Assembly (NCBI GenBank): GCA_965221545.1
Contig: OZ244901.1
Location: 4,278,001-4,342,000 of the forward strand
DNA from: JAJEFO01 sp022819605
Lineage (GTDB): Bacteria > Pseudomonadota > Alphaproteobacteria > Rhodobacterales > Rhodobacteraceae
Direction of reading: 5' to 3'
DNA length: 64,000 nt
Shown: positions 35,742-44,496 of the stretch, piece after piece
How the letters are laid out: each line of letters starts with the position of its first letter
How positions within the stretch are numbered: the stretch's first letter is position 1
Notes under the pieces: generated by a model
Databases searched by the model: none
What the model was told of the DNA's origin: nothing
Seen by the model: only the letters and a program-made list of their open reading frames with translations
Program-made: the position numbers and the translations under genes

Positions 35742-36596
35742 CTACTCAGCGGCCACGGACATGTCCTTGCGGCCGATTCCGACGATTTCGGCAACCACCC
35801 CGTCAATCAGCTTGCGGAACGTCCGGTAGTTCCCGTTCGGCCGGACTGTCCGCTCGTTCAAGTAGAGTGATCGATCAATCTCGATCTGGACAACGTGGCG
35901 GCCTCGCGACGGGTGGCCGTACCTTTGTGTCGCGAATGCGCCGGCGAATGGTGCGTTCCGGGCGACGTTCAGCCCGGCCGCGGCAAAGGCCGCCTCGACC
36001 TGATCGACCACGTCGCATGCCGCGGCCGTGCCGAACCTGTCGCCAAGCACAATGTCGGGACGGGAGCCCTGCCGATGAGGGATCGTGTCGATTGCCTCGT
36101 GCGGCATGGAGTGGCAGTCGACAAGGATCGCCTCCCCAAAGAGATCCATGCTCTCGTCCATCAGCACCGAGACCGTCTCGTGCCAGGGATGCCAGACTTC
36201 ATCAATCCGCGTCATGGCCTCACGAAGCGAGATCTTGCCCCGGTAGATCGCCCTGCCATTCGCCACCACTCGCGGAACAACGCCGAGGCCCGAGGCGACG
36301 CGCGGGTTGCGCGCGCGCGCGCGAACGCCTTCGATCAGGGCCGGATCCAGTTCATCAACCGATCTGTTCACGTCGATCCAGGCGCGCGGCAAGACCGCCG
36401 CAAGCAGCGGCGCACCTTGATCCGGCGCAGACGCAAAGAGCTTGTCGACATGGGCATCCTCCGAGGACCTCAGGGTCTGCTCATCGAGAATCGACCGCCT
36501 CACGAAATCCCTTGCGTATGCTCGACCAGAATGCGGCGACGCAAACACGACGCTGGTCGTACGAATGACAGGCATCTTCAGGTCATATACCCGCAT
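35742..36596 (-). CDS. N-formylglutamate amidohydrolase family protein
   Basis: A 284-residue zinc hydrolase of the N-formylglutamate deformylase family. Motifs: VVFASPHSGRAY at the N-terminus, SEDAHVDKLF, PRAWIDVNR, the probable metal ligands in ILVDCHSMPHE, and VQIEIDRSLYLNE near the C-terminus. In histidine degradation the family releases glutamate and formate, but no hut genes are near, and the family also holds general N-formyl amino acid hydrolases. It is a single gene convergent with the protease. Confidence 0.85.
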   Translation of the reverse strand: MRVYDLKMPVIRTTSVVFASPHSGRAYARDFVRRSILDEQTLRSSEDAHVDKLFASAPDQGAPLLAAVLPRAWIDVNRSVDELDPALIEGVRARARNPRVASGLGVVPRVVANGRAIYRGKISLREAMTRIDEVWHPWHETVSVLMDESMDLFGEAILVDCHSMPHEAIDTIPHRQGSRPDIVLGDRFGTAAACDVVDQVEAAFAAAGLNVARNAPFAGAFATQRYGHPSRGRHVVQIEIDRSLYLNERTVRPNGNYRTFRKLIDGVVAEIVGIGRKDMSVAAE

Positions 36597-36730
36597 GTGG
36601 TGGCTCCCGCAGCATCCTGGCCGTTATATCCAACCTTCCGCGTCGTCAAAAGCCCTTGAAACGAGATGGGGCAAGCAGTATGGAACGCCCGATTGGCGCG
36701 GGGCCGGACCCCGCGTCTCGTTGTTGGACA

Positions 36731-36805
<75 letters not shown>

Positions 36806-36872
36806 TTCGCCGCCGCACCCATGCGGCACAAAGGAACCGGGCGCGTTTCGCGCCGCGATCAGGAGAGAGCCG

Positions 36873-36998
36873 ATGAAGGTCAGGAACTCGCTTCGTTCGC
36901 TGAAGAACCGGCATCGCGACTGCCGCGTAGTGCGCCGCAAGGGCCGCGTTTATGTGATCAACAAGACGCAGCGCAGGTTCAAGGCGCGTCAAGGATGA
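36873..36998 (+). CDS. rpmJ: Ribosomal protein L36
   Basis: A 41-residue basic protein starting MKVRNSLRSLKNRHRDCRV and ending TQRRFKARQG. This is the large-subunit protein L36 in the form without the zinc-binding four cysteines (only one Cys is present), typical of Rhodobacterales. It follows tRNA-Val by 67 bp and has AGGAGAG before the ATG. It is too short for most gene finders at default thresholds. A CCCGCC-AAGTA-GGCGGG hairpin at 37082-37098 could be its terminator. Confidence 0.95.
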   Translation: MKVRNSLRSLKNRHRDCRVVRRKGRVYVINKTQRRFKARQG

Positions 36999-37228
36999 GC
37001 GTCGCTTCATGAATGACGGGGCCGCCTTCGAGCGGCCTTTCGCTTGATGGTGCGACGAGCCCTGGGCTTGAACGTATAACGCCCGCCAAGTAGGCGGGTG
37101 CAGAAACGGACGGGTCGCGAAGCCCTGCCCACGGTCGGGACGTCTCATTCGGCCAAACTGCATGCGGCGCGGCTGACACCCAGTCAGAACCGGAATAGGG
37201 GCCGTGGCACCGGCGGAAAGAACATCCT

Positions 37229-38389
37229 ATGCAAAAACTGAACTGGGGCATAATCGGCGGCGGCAAGGGCAGCCAGATCGGACCGGCGCACAGATTGGCA
37301 ACCGCAATGGATGGCGAATTCGCCTTCGTGGCGGGTGCCCTCGACCACCGGCCCGAGTCGGCGAGGGCCTACGGCCGGGAACTCGGTCTCTCGGAAGACC
37401 GTTCCTATGGCGGCTGGCAGGAGATGCTAAAGGGCGAGTCCGCGCGCCCGGACCGGATTGACCTGGTCACTGTCGCCACGCCAAACGCCACCCACTTCGA
37501 GATCGCGAAGGCCTTCCTCCAGGCAGGATTCGACGTGCTTTGCGAAAAGCCGATGACGATCACCGTCGTGGAGGCTGAGGAGATCGTGCGCCTTTGCCGC
37601 AGCACGGGGCGCATCTGCGCCGTCAATTATGGATATTCCGGCTATCCCCTCGTGCGACACATGAGGGCGATGGTCGCGCGCGGAGATCTGGGCAAGGTCC
37701 GACTTGTGGTTGCCAATTTCGCCCATGGGCACCACGCCGACGCGGCTGATGCCGACAACCCGCGCGTTCGCTGGCGCTACGATCCGGAACAGGCCGGTGT
37801 CTCGGCCCAGTTTGCGGATTGCGGCATCCACGCGCTCCACTTGGCGAGTTTCGTCACGGGTCAGCAGGTGCAGCGTCTTTCGGCCGATTGCGTTTCCTGT
37901 GTTGCAGGCCGCGAACTGGAAGACGACGCCATGGTCAACTTCCGCATGGATGGCGGTGCTACGGGACGGCTCTGGACATCTTCGGTTGCCGTCGGTCGCC
38001 AGCACGGGCTTGAAATCCAGGTGTTCGGGGAGACTGGCGGCCTTCGTTGGTCCCAGGAACATCCAAACCAGTTGTACTGGATGCCCCTGGGCGAGCGGCT
38101 TCAGGTCATCGAGCGCGGGGAGGTCAGTCTTTCTCCCGGCGCCGACCGAGCGAGCAGGATGACGATCGGTCATGCCGAAGGCCTGCCGCTTGCCTTCGCG
38201 AACATCTACCGCGATCTCGCCGAACACATTCGCGCCAGAAAGGAAGGTCGCGAGCCGGACAAAGCCGCCGACTTCGTGCCCGGCGCGGAGGACGGCCTGC
38301 GTTCAGTAGCCACAATTCACGCCGTCGCGGAATCGGGAAAGGCGAATGGTGCCTGGACCGATGCCCGACCGCCATTGCTTCTCGACTGA
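37229..38389 (+). CDS. Gfo/Idh/MocA family NAD(P)-dependent oxidoreductase
   Basis: A 386-residue sugar or inositol dehydrogenase-like protein. The N-terminal Rossmann fold begins NWGIIGGGKGSQIG. The conserved CEKPM motif (catalytic Lys) is at about 106-110, and the D-x3-H motif appears as ADCGIHALHLASF near 195-205. The C-terminal half is the beta-sheet substrate domain. It has no sugar genes directly beside it, but the large carbohydrate locus starts about 2.4 kb downstream and could use it. Substrate unknown. Confidence 0.88.
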   Translation: MQKLNWGIIGGGKGSQIGPAHRLATAMDGEFAFVAGALDHRPESARAYGRELGLSEDRSYGGWQEMLKGESARPDRIDLVTVATPNATHFEIAKAFLQAGFDVLCEKPMTITVVEAEEIVRLCRSTGRICAVNYGYSGYPLVRHMRAMVARGDLGKVRLVVANFAHGHHADAADADNPRVRWRYDPEQAGVSAQFADCGIHALHLASFVTGQQVQRLSADCVSCVAGRELEDDAMVNFRMDGGATGRLWTSSVAVGRQHGLEIQVFGETGGLRWSQEHPNQLYWMPLGERLQVIERGEVSLSPGADRASRMTIGHAEGLPLAFANIYRDLAEHIRARKEGREPDKAADFVPGAEDGLRSVATIHAVAESGKANGAWTDARPPLLLD

Positions 38390-38522
38390 CGCGCGAGCCG
38401 CTGACTTCGTCGACCGAGTCCTGTCAGCACGGCCGGTTCCCGCCCCCGGAAGCGCCGGAGCGCTCGGTCAATGGATACGTTCAGGTGGCGACATCCGCAC
38501 CATCAACTTCGTGCCCGCTGGA

Positions 38523-39467
38523 CTATTTCGGTGCAAAGACCCGCCCGATGAGGTTCATGAGCAGTTGTGCGGCGAGGATCGCGGTAGAGCCTGAGTGGTC
38601 ATAGTCTGGCGCAACCTCGACGAGGTCGATTCCGACAACCGTACCGCGGCGGGTGAGACCATCCAGGAACTCAAGGATTTCATAGTAAAGAAATCCGCCA
38701 TGGCTGGGCGTGCCCGTTCCCGGTGCGATCGACGGGTCAAATCCGTCGATGTCTATCGTGACATAGTATCTCGCGCCGCCAGGAATCCGATCCAGCATGG
38801 CGTCGACACCCATCGTACGGAACTGGCGGACCGAGACGATGTCTGATCCCATCCTGCGCGCGTCGTCATATCCTTCCTTTGCCGTCGACGAAACATTCCG
38901 CATCCCGATCTGCGAAAGTCCGGACACCCAGGAGCGTTCCGCAGCACGGCGCATCGGGTTGCCATGGCCGAACCGAACGCCATGACGTTCATCGACGAAA
39001 TCGAGATGCGCGTCGATCTGCACGACATGAATCGGCTCCTGATCCGAAAATGCGGCGATGCAGGGAATGTTGACCGAATGGTCGCCACCCAGAACAACAG
39101 GCATCGCTCCAGAGCCAAGGATGGTGCGCACGCCGGCTTCGATGTTGGCGTGACTGGCGAGCGTATCGGTGTGAACGATGTCGGCATCGCCAAGATCGAC
39201 AATGCGCGTGTTGGCCAGATACGTCACATCGTCTTCGTGGTCGTAGGCACCTGCATGGCCGAACGAAAACAGGGTCGAAGCCTCACGAATGCTACGTGGA
39301 CCGAACCGGGCGCCCGCGCGCCATTGCGTCCCAAAGTCAAACGGTGCGCCAAGTATCGCTACATCAGCGTTGATCCCGGTCCAGTCGGGCTCATAGGGTG
39401 CCTTCGCAAACGTCGAAATGCCAACAAACGGCAAATTTAACCGGCCGGTATCGTATCCGTGACTCAT
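38523..39467 (-). CDS. speB: Agmatinase/ureohydrolase family protein
   Basis: A 314-residue manganese ureohydrolase. Metal-binding motifs are all present: VVLGGDHSV, QIDAHLDF and TIDIDGFDPS. The N-terminal part (GAPFDFGTQWRAGARFGP) is typical of the agmatinase branch and of related guanidino-acid hydrolases (guanidinobutyrase, guanidinopropionase). It should release urea from a guanidino substrate; agmatine is the default. The start at 39467 gives the standard length; the ribosome site is weak. A creatinase at 53 kb also handles guanidino compounds, but the two are not in one operon. Confidence 0.85.
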   Translation of the reverse strand: MSHGYDTGRLNLPFVGISTFAKAPYEPDWTGINADVAILGAPFDFGTQWRAGARFGPRSIREASTLFSFGHAGAYDHEDDVTYLANTRIVDLGDADIVHTDTLASHANIEAGVRTILGSGAMPVVLGGDHSVNIPCIAAFSDQEPIHVVQIDAHLDFVDERHGVRFGHGNPMRRAAERSWVSGLSQIGMRNVSSTAKEGYDDARRMGSDIVSVRQFRTMGVDAMLDRIPGGARYYVTIDIDGFDPSIAPGTGTPSHGGFLYYEILEFLDGLTRRGTVVGIDLVEVAPDYDHSGSTAILAAQLLMNLIGRVFAPK

Positions 39468-39540
39468 CGGGTGCACCTGTCTGATGGGCCGCTCTCTAGA
39501 GGCTTGCTGAAAGAGCTGCAAGCGCGGTCTCCATGCACGT

Positions 39541-39723
39541 CTAGACATCGTCTGGCGATTCGTCTTCGGCGATCACGCGGTGATCCATGAAAGAGGCGCG
39601 GTGGCCGGCAACACCCATCTCACATATGACCATTACCATCGTCATGTTCTCTTCGGCCAACGTCCGAATGACGTTCATGCCGTCACCTGCAAGTTCGGGA
39701 TTGAGAGCAAACATGGGCTCGCC
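39541..39723 (-). pseudogene. C-terminal remnant of an amino acid ABC transporter ATPase (GlnQ/HisP type)
   Basis: The last 60 codons of a minus-strand frame read FALNPELAGDGMNVIRTLAE then NMTMVMVICEMGVA and end in a stop. This matches the segment after Walker B in polar amino acid transporter ATPases (SALDPEL...LAEEGMTM..VTHEMG). The upstream part of the domain is absent, the DEP of Walker B reads GEP, and the switch histidine is a cysteine. It is a dead fragment. The agmatinase gene ends well upstream on the same strand. Confidence 0.7.
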
Positions 39724-39989
39724 TACCAAACTTGCCGTGCGCTCGCGTCCGTCGGAATAATGGTTGGCACGGAAACGCAAATCCCGGCGTTCGCAGTCTC
39801 TGGTGCCTTGCCGGTCCGCCCGACCTGGAGAGCGCGACCGCAGCACGTTTCCGGATTCGGGCATCGGGACCGGGCGCAGTGCCGTCCGAGGACGGAAGTT
39901 TCACGCCGGACTTACACTTCCGTCACTCAGGTCTTTCCCAGAACCGTCATGTACGGCCCGTGCGTCGCACGAACGTCGGTGCAGAAGAG

Positions 39990-40655
39990 TCGACCGGCAT
40001 GTCCGAGGCCGAAAGCCGGGTGTTCACGCTCGTGGCCACCATGAGGGTGGGTGCCACCACCATGGACCGACCGGAATGGGTCGGGGTCAACCCGGTTGCG
40101 GCGGAGGGATTTTATGCCCTGACCAACAATTCACGGCGCAACGTCCTGCAAGACGGGAAGCAGCGGGCGAACGCTGCGGGGCAGCCGATGGAACTCAACG
40201 CGCCCAGCACGCGCTCGGGAAACCGCTACGGGCAGATCCTGCACTGGTATCCCTCAAGCGACGATCATGCGACGGATACCTTCCGCTGACATCTCTACGT
40301 CGTGGCGTGCAATCCCGCGGTCCACTCGGACGCCTACGCGGGTTCCCGGAACATTTCCCAAGGCAACATGTTCAACTCGCCCGACGGGATGATGTTCGAT
40401 AATGCCGGCATTCATTGGATCCAAACTTATGGCGACGACGCGAACGAAGGCAATTCGAAGGCCACGGGCAACATCCAGATGCTGGCAGGCGACCCGGTGG
40501 AAGTCCGCGGTTTCATGACAGGTCCGCAGACCGCCGCACGATGTTCGTCGGCATCCAGCACCCCCATTTCGCCGTTCCCGGATGGCAACGCACGTTGTCG
40601 CGCTCGACCGTCATCTCCGTCTGGCGCGAGGACGGCCGGCCTGGTCGGCTGAAGC
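39990..40655 (+). pseudogene. phoX: Decayed PhoX-type alkaline phosphatase (C-terminal portion)
   Basis: The plus strand carries pieces of a PhoX/DUF839 phosphatase: GATTMDRPEWVGVNP, ALTNNSRR, CNPAVHSDAYAGSRNISQGN, SPDGMMFDNAGIHWIQT and, in another frame, RRTMFVGIQHP and STVISVWREDG. An in-frame TGA at 40287-40289 interrupts it, and a shift of frame with loss of a short segment occurs near 40525-40540. The first two-thirds of the roughly 600-residue enzyme are missing. PhoX normally hydrolyses phosphate esters in the periplasm; this copy cannot be functional. Confidence 0.85.
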
Positions 40656-40771
40656 GCCATACAGGCAGGGGCAGCGAGAGCCTGTCCCATTATCCTTGCG
40701 GCAGCAATGCGCCCGACTTTCGGCAATCTGGCACCAAACCTGCACCTGCCTTCAATTGCCCCAATCGCCCT

Positions 40772-41446
40772 TCACGGCACGCCAGCATCCGCGTCTTCGG
40801 CCCGTCCGAACCTTGGCAAACCATCTCCGTGCCCCCCGTGCACGGCCGCGAGCACATCGCGCAGATACGCGACATGCGCGGTCTCCTCGATGATCTCGGC
40901 CAAGTACTGGGCGCTCATGAGTGACGGTCCGACACCAATCGTGCCATGATTGGCGAGAACTGCGGCGTTGATCCTGGAGTCGCTGAAGACCGGGCTGATC
41001 TCGTGCTCGGTTTGCGGCCCGCCCTTGGATGACAACGGAATCACGGGCAACCGGCCGATCTTCTCGATCGACTGCACCGTCAGGCAAGGGATCTCAAGAC
41101 CGGCGCTTGCGTAGCCCGTCGCCCAGGGGCTGTGGCAGTGAACGATCGCGCGTATGTCTTCGCGCGTGCGGTACAGGCCAAGGTGAAATCCCAGATCCTT
41201 GGATGGCTTGTGCGGACTCGGCTCGATCCTGCCGTCCATGTGCACGATCTGCAGGTTGTCGCGACTGCATTCGTTGAACCCTACTCCGGATGGCTTGATG
41301 AGGATTGCATCCTGGCACTCGAGCCGAACCGAGAGATTGCCGCCGGCATTGGTCTGAAGGCGCAGGTCAAAGCAGCGCCTGGCCGTGGCGATCAACGCAT
41401 CTTTCTTTTCGTCGATGTCGGACAAATTCCCAATTCCTTTCAGCAT
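40772..41446 (-). CDS. Class II aldolase/adducin family protein, short form
   Basis: A 224-residue zinc-dependent aldolase or epimerase of the FucA/AraD fold. Metal ligands are visible in VHCHSPWA and ANHGTIGV, with the phosphate-loop pattern TNAGGNLSVR and LIKPSGVGFNE near the N-terminus. Its ATG overlaps the stop of the Tm-1-like gene (ATGCTGA), so the two are coupled. It is the last gene of the minus-strand arm of the GntR-controlled locus. It may cleave a sugar or acid phosphate, or decarboxylate like the OtnC/YgbL group. A second, longer paralogue is at 49600. Confidence 0.85.
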   Translation of the reverse strand: MLKGIGNLSDIDEKKDALIATARRCFDLRLQTNAGGNLSVRLECQDAILIKPSGVGFNECSRDNLQIVHMDGRIEPSPHKPSKDLGFHLGLYRTREDIRAIVHCHSPWATGYASAGLEIPCLTVQSIEKIGRLPVIPLSSKGGPQTEHEISPVFSDSRINAAVLANHGTIGVGPSLMSAQYLAEIIEETAHVAYLRDVLAAVHGGHGDGLPRFGRAEDADAGVP

Positions 41447-42585
41447 GGCGCAAGGTCGTCCAGCGTGTCGATGATCTCTTGCGTGGTTCTCGGCGCCGAA
41501 ATGTGCGCGTCAAGCGCGGTCACCACGATGTCCCGGCAAAGCGATTCCAGGACACGGTCAAGAAAGACCTGCCGCAGCTCGGGATCCTCGATCAGGCCGC
41601 CGGCACGATCCTGATGGGAAAAGCCTCCCATGGGCACGATCAGCGCGGCAGGCCCCGTGGCCGCATTGAGACTCTCGGCAAGCGCATCGGCAACGACAAG
41701 CATTTCCTCCTCCAGGAGCTTTACATGGGTGAAGAAGCTCGAATGCGCGTAGCGCGGGCGATCTAGGTATCTTTCCGGAAGCAGTGATTCCTCGCCCAGG
41801 CCAATGAAGTTCAATCCGCCAGGCAGAACGATCCTTGGGAGATCCGCCCCTGCGCTGAACCGGTTCGGCATCGGAACATGGCTGCCGGCAACATGAATGC
41901 GAGTCAGTTCGTGCGGCGTCAGGTCCACTATGGCGTGGAGCGCGCCACGTTCCGCGAATCGTGCAAAGGCTGCCCCGCCGTAACCGTTGGAATGAAACAC
42001 CGTGCTCTCATGGCCCCTTTCAGCAAGTGCTGACACGAGCGAAGTGACCGCCGTCTCGGTTGCGCCAAGCGCGGTAATGCCGATGGACGGGCTTGCAACG
42101 CACGCCCCTGCCTCCCGGCGCGTACTGCAGAGGCCCGCCGTCAACGCCGCCGTGTTTGCCAGAACCTCGCGCAGCGTGGCGTTCAGCCCGCAGATGTCCA
42201 CCAAGGTCGGCACCAGGATGACGGACGAGTCAGCCACGGCGATGCGCGGGTCAAATGGCAAGGTGGTCACGAGCACCTTCGGAAACGTGACGGGAAGAGC
42301 ACGCATGATTCGAAGCGCGACTTCGCCGCCAGTGCCTCCGCCAAGGCCAAGAACGACTCGCGCGCCGCTGTCCAACGTATCGGTAACAGCTTCGAGCGCC
42401 CGTGCTGCAGCGACCTCCATGGCCTTGAGCTTCTCCGAACCGCCGAGAATTGCCCCTTCCGCCTCGAGCGACAGATCAATGGTGCGCGATGCGACGCCGT
42501 GCCCGGACAGCTGTCGAGACAGGAATTCCGCTTCCTCTGCCTTCGTGTCGAGCGTGGCCAGAAGCAGGACGTGCGCCTCGTCCAT
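41440..42585 (-). CDS. Tm-1-like ATP-binding domain protein (UPF0261)
   Basis: A 381-residue protein of the UPF0261/Tm-1 family. The N-terminal domain begins VLLLATLDTKAEEAEFLSRQ and contains VVLGLGGGTGGEVALRI, a nucleotide-binding loop. The C-terminal half includes FHSNGYGGAAFARFAERG and FIGLGEESLLPERYLDR. In plants the homologue Tm-1 blocks a viral replicase; bacterial members lie in carbohydrate loci and have no firmly known reaction. Coupling to a class II aldolase here supports a metabolic role. Confidence 0.82.
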   Translation of the reverse strand: MDEAHVLLLATLDTKAEEAEFLSRQLSGHGVASRTIDLSLEAEGAILGGSEKLKAMEVAAARALEAVTDTLDSGARVVLGLGGGTGGEVALRIMRALPVTFPKVLVTTLPFDPRIAVADSSVILVPTLVDICGLNATLREVLANTAALTAGLCSTRREAGACVASPSIGITALGATETAVTSLVSALAERGHESTVFHSNGYGGAAFARFAERGALHAIVDLTPHELTRIHVAGSHVPMPNRFSAGADLPRIVLPGGLNFIGLGEESLLPERYLDRPRYAHSSFFTHVKLLEEEMLVVADALAESLNAATGPAALIVPMGGFSHQDRAGGLIEDPELRQVFLDRVLESLCRDIVVTALDAHISAPRTTQEIIDTLDDLAPC

Positions 42586-42589
42586 GCAC

Positions 42590-43519
42590 TCAGCCCTTCA
42601 CGGCGCCAGCGGTCATCCCCGTAATGATCTGTCGCGACGCAAAGAGCGTGAAGATGATCGGCGGGATTGCAAGCAGCATGCCGGTCGCCATGATCACTCC
42701 CCACTCGACGTTGAACTCGCTCATGTTGTTCACGATCAGGATCGGCACGGTCTTCGTGTTCCGGTCCGACAGGGCGGACGCCAACAGGTATTCGTTCCAG
42801 GCGATCCGGAACGTGAAGATGGCCGCCGCAGCCAGTCCTGGCTGGATCAGCGGCAGGACGATCTTGAAGAAGACCTGGAACGGACCGGCGCCGTCCACCC
42901 GTGCAGCCTCTTCCAGCGAACGCGGAACCTGAACGATGAAGCTCTGCAGGATCCAGATCACGAATGGAAGGTTCATCGCCACGTAGATGACGATGATGCC
43001 GGAGTGGGTTCCGGCAAGGCAGACGTCGCCACGGCCGCCAAACATGTCCCGGATCCAGCCGCCCACAAGCGTTGTCTTGCCAATGCAGAACTCGTTGTTC
43101 CACAAGCCGAAGACCGGAACCAGCAGCACCGCCGGCGGCACCATCCGAACCATGAGCGTGGTCAGCGACACCGTGTCTCGGCCAAAGAAGCGGAACCGTA
43201 CCAGCGCATAGGCCGCCATGCATCCGATCACCAGGGTCAGCCCGGTGGAAATCAAGGCAATGATCAAGGAGTTGATCAGGGCACCGCCAAACTTGAGGGA
43301 GCAGAAGTCGAGGTGATCCAGCTCATACCAAAGGATGTCACAGAGCGCGGTTTCGTAGTTCTGTATCGTGGGAAGAAAGATCAGGCCCGTTGTGCCGCCA
43401 ATGATGTCGACATCCAGCTTGAACGAGTTGACGAACATCAGCAGGACCGGGCCGACGGACATGAAGATCAGCACGGCCAGGAGGGCGTAGAAGGCAGGAT
43501 TCTGACGCTCGTGGTCCAT
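42590..43519 (-). CDS. Carbohydrate ABC transporter permease (MalG/UgpE type)
   Basis: A 309-residue membrane protein with six spans. The conserved EAA loop is present as EEAARVDGAGPFQVFFKIVLPLIQPGL. A long periplasmic segment rich in Cys and aromatic residues lies between spans 1 and 2 (about residues 30-80) and around LWNNEFCIGKTTLVGGW, longer than in MalG. It partners with the MalF-type permease, whose stop it overlaps by 1 bp, and ends 4 bp before the Tm-1-like gene. Confidence 0.9.
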   Translation of the reverse strand: MDHERQNPAFYALLAVLIFMSVGPVLLMFVNSFKLDVDIIGGTTGLIFLPTIQNYETALCDILWYELDHLDFCSLKFGGALINSLIIALISTGLTLVIGCMAAYALVRFRFFGRDTVSLTTLMVRMVPPAVLLVPVFGLWNNEFCIGKTTLVGGWIRDMFGGRGDVCLAGTHSGIIVIYVAMNLPFVIWILQSFIVQVPRSLEEAARVDGAGPFQVFFKIVLPLIQPGLAAAAIFTFRIAWNEYLLASALSDRNTKTVPILIVNNMSEFNVEWGVIMATGMLLAIPPIIFTLFASRQIITGMTAGAVKG

Positions 43520-44430
43520 CAGCCTTCCTCCTGTACCTGGCGGGCAAGGCGCGCCGTGCGGGCATCCTGGATCCGGGCAATCGCGAACATCGCCAGCGTA
43601 AGGAAAAGAAGCAGGATCAGCAGGTAGTTTGACATGGCCGCCGCCGTGCCGAGTTCACGGAATTCCGTGGCGGTGCGCGAAATCCGCAGTGCAACGATCT
43701 CGGTCGAAAGGCCCGGACCTCCCTCGGTCATCACCAGGATGACTTCCAGCACCTTGAACGCGTCGATCAGGCGAAGCAGCGCCGTCACGACCAGGACCGG
43801 CATCATCAGCGGCAGCTTGATGTGCCAGATCTGCTGCCAGGCCGTCGCACCGTCAATGCGCGCCGCCTCGAGCGCAGAGGCCGGCAACGATTGCAGGGCC
43901 GCCAGCGCGAGAATCAGTATGAACGGGGTCCATTGCCAGATGTCCGCGATGATGACGCTCATGAGCGCATGCTGGCCCAGCCAGTCGACTCCGTCGAAGC
44001 CAAGCGACTTCAGCGTCTTGTTGAACGTGCCCACAGTCGGGTGGTACATGTAGCGCCACATCAGGCCGACTACGACGGGCGCGATCATCATGGGCAGGAT
44101 GAAGAGCGTGCGGAGAACGGAAATTCCGCGAATGTTGCGATCGAGCAAGAGCGCCAGCCCGACGCCGATCACCATTTCGGCGACAACGACCGTGAATGCG
44201 AAGATCAGCGTGACGGACAGGCTTTCCCGGAACGCCGGATCAAAGAACAGCGTGACGTAGTTTTTCAGCCCGACGAAGTCTGTCTCCGAGATGTTCTGGC
44301 TCGGATCCCAGTCCCGGAAGGACCCATACACCATGTATCCCAGCGGATAGAGCAGCGCGATGGCCATGGTGATGGCTGCAGGCGCCAGGAACAGGTATGG
44401 CGTCATGCGATTGAATGTCTGCGCAGTCAC
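43519..44430 (-). CDS. Carbohydrate ABC transporter permease (MalF/UgpA type)
   Basis: A 303-residue six-span permease. The EAA motif appears as LEAARIDGATAWQQIWHIKLPLMMPVL. The first periplasmic loop carries FRDWDPSQN, a common pattern in sugar permeases of this class. It lies between the binding-protein gene (66 bp upstream) and the second permease. Confidence 0.9.
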   Translation of the reverse strand: MTAQTFNRMTPYLFLAPAAITMAIALLYPLGYMVYGSFRDWDPSQNISETDFVGLKNYVTLFFDPAFRESLSVTLIFAFTVVVAEMVIGVGLALLLDRNIRGISVLRTLFILPMMIAPVVVGLMWRYMYHPTVGTFNKTLKSLGFDGVDWLGQHALMSVIIADIWQWTPFILILALAALQSLPASALEAARIDGATAWQQIWHIKLPLMMPVLVVTALLRLIDAFKVLEVILVMTEGGPGLSTEIVALRISRTATEFRELGTAAAMSNYLLILLLFLTLAMFAIARIQDARTARLARQVQEEG

Positions 44431-44496
44431 CGGCTTGCCGCTCCTGTGGTTGTCGGGCGGGAGCGGCCCGGGCTTCCGGGCCGCCCCTGATCAGGG

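Noticed and set aside
36309..36321. (GC)n run
   Set aside because: It lies within the N-formylglutamate amidohydrolase gene and simply encodes Arg-Ala repeats in GC-rich codons.
40287..40289. TGA in the phoX remnant read as selenocysteine or Trp
   Set aside because: The same gene piece also has a frameshift and lacks most of its length, so it is a dead gene, not a recoded one.
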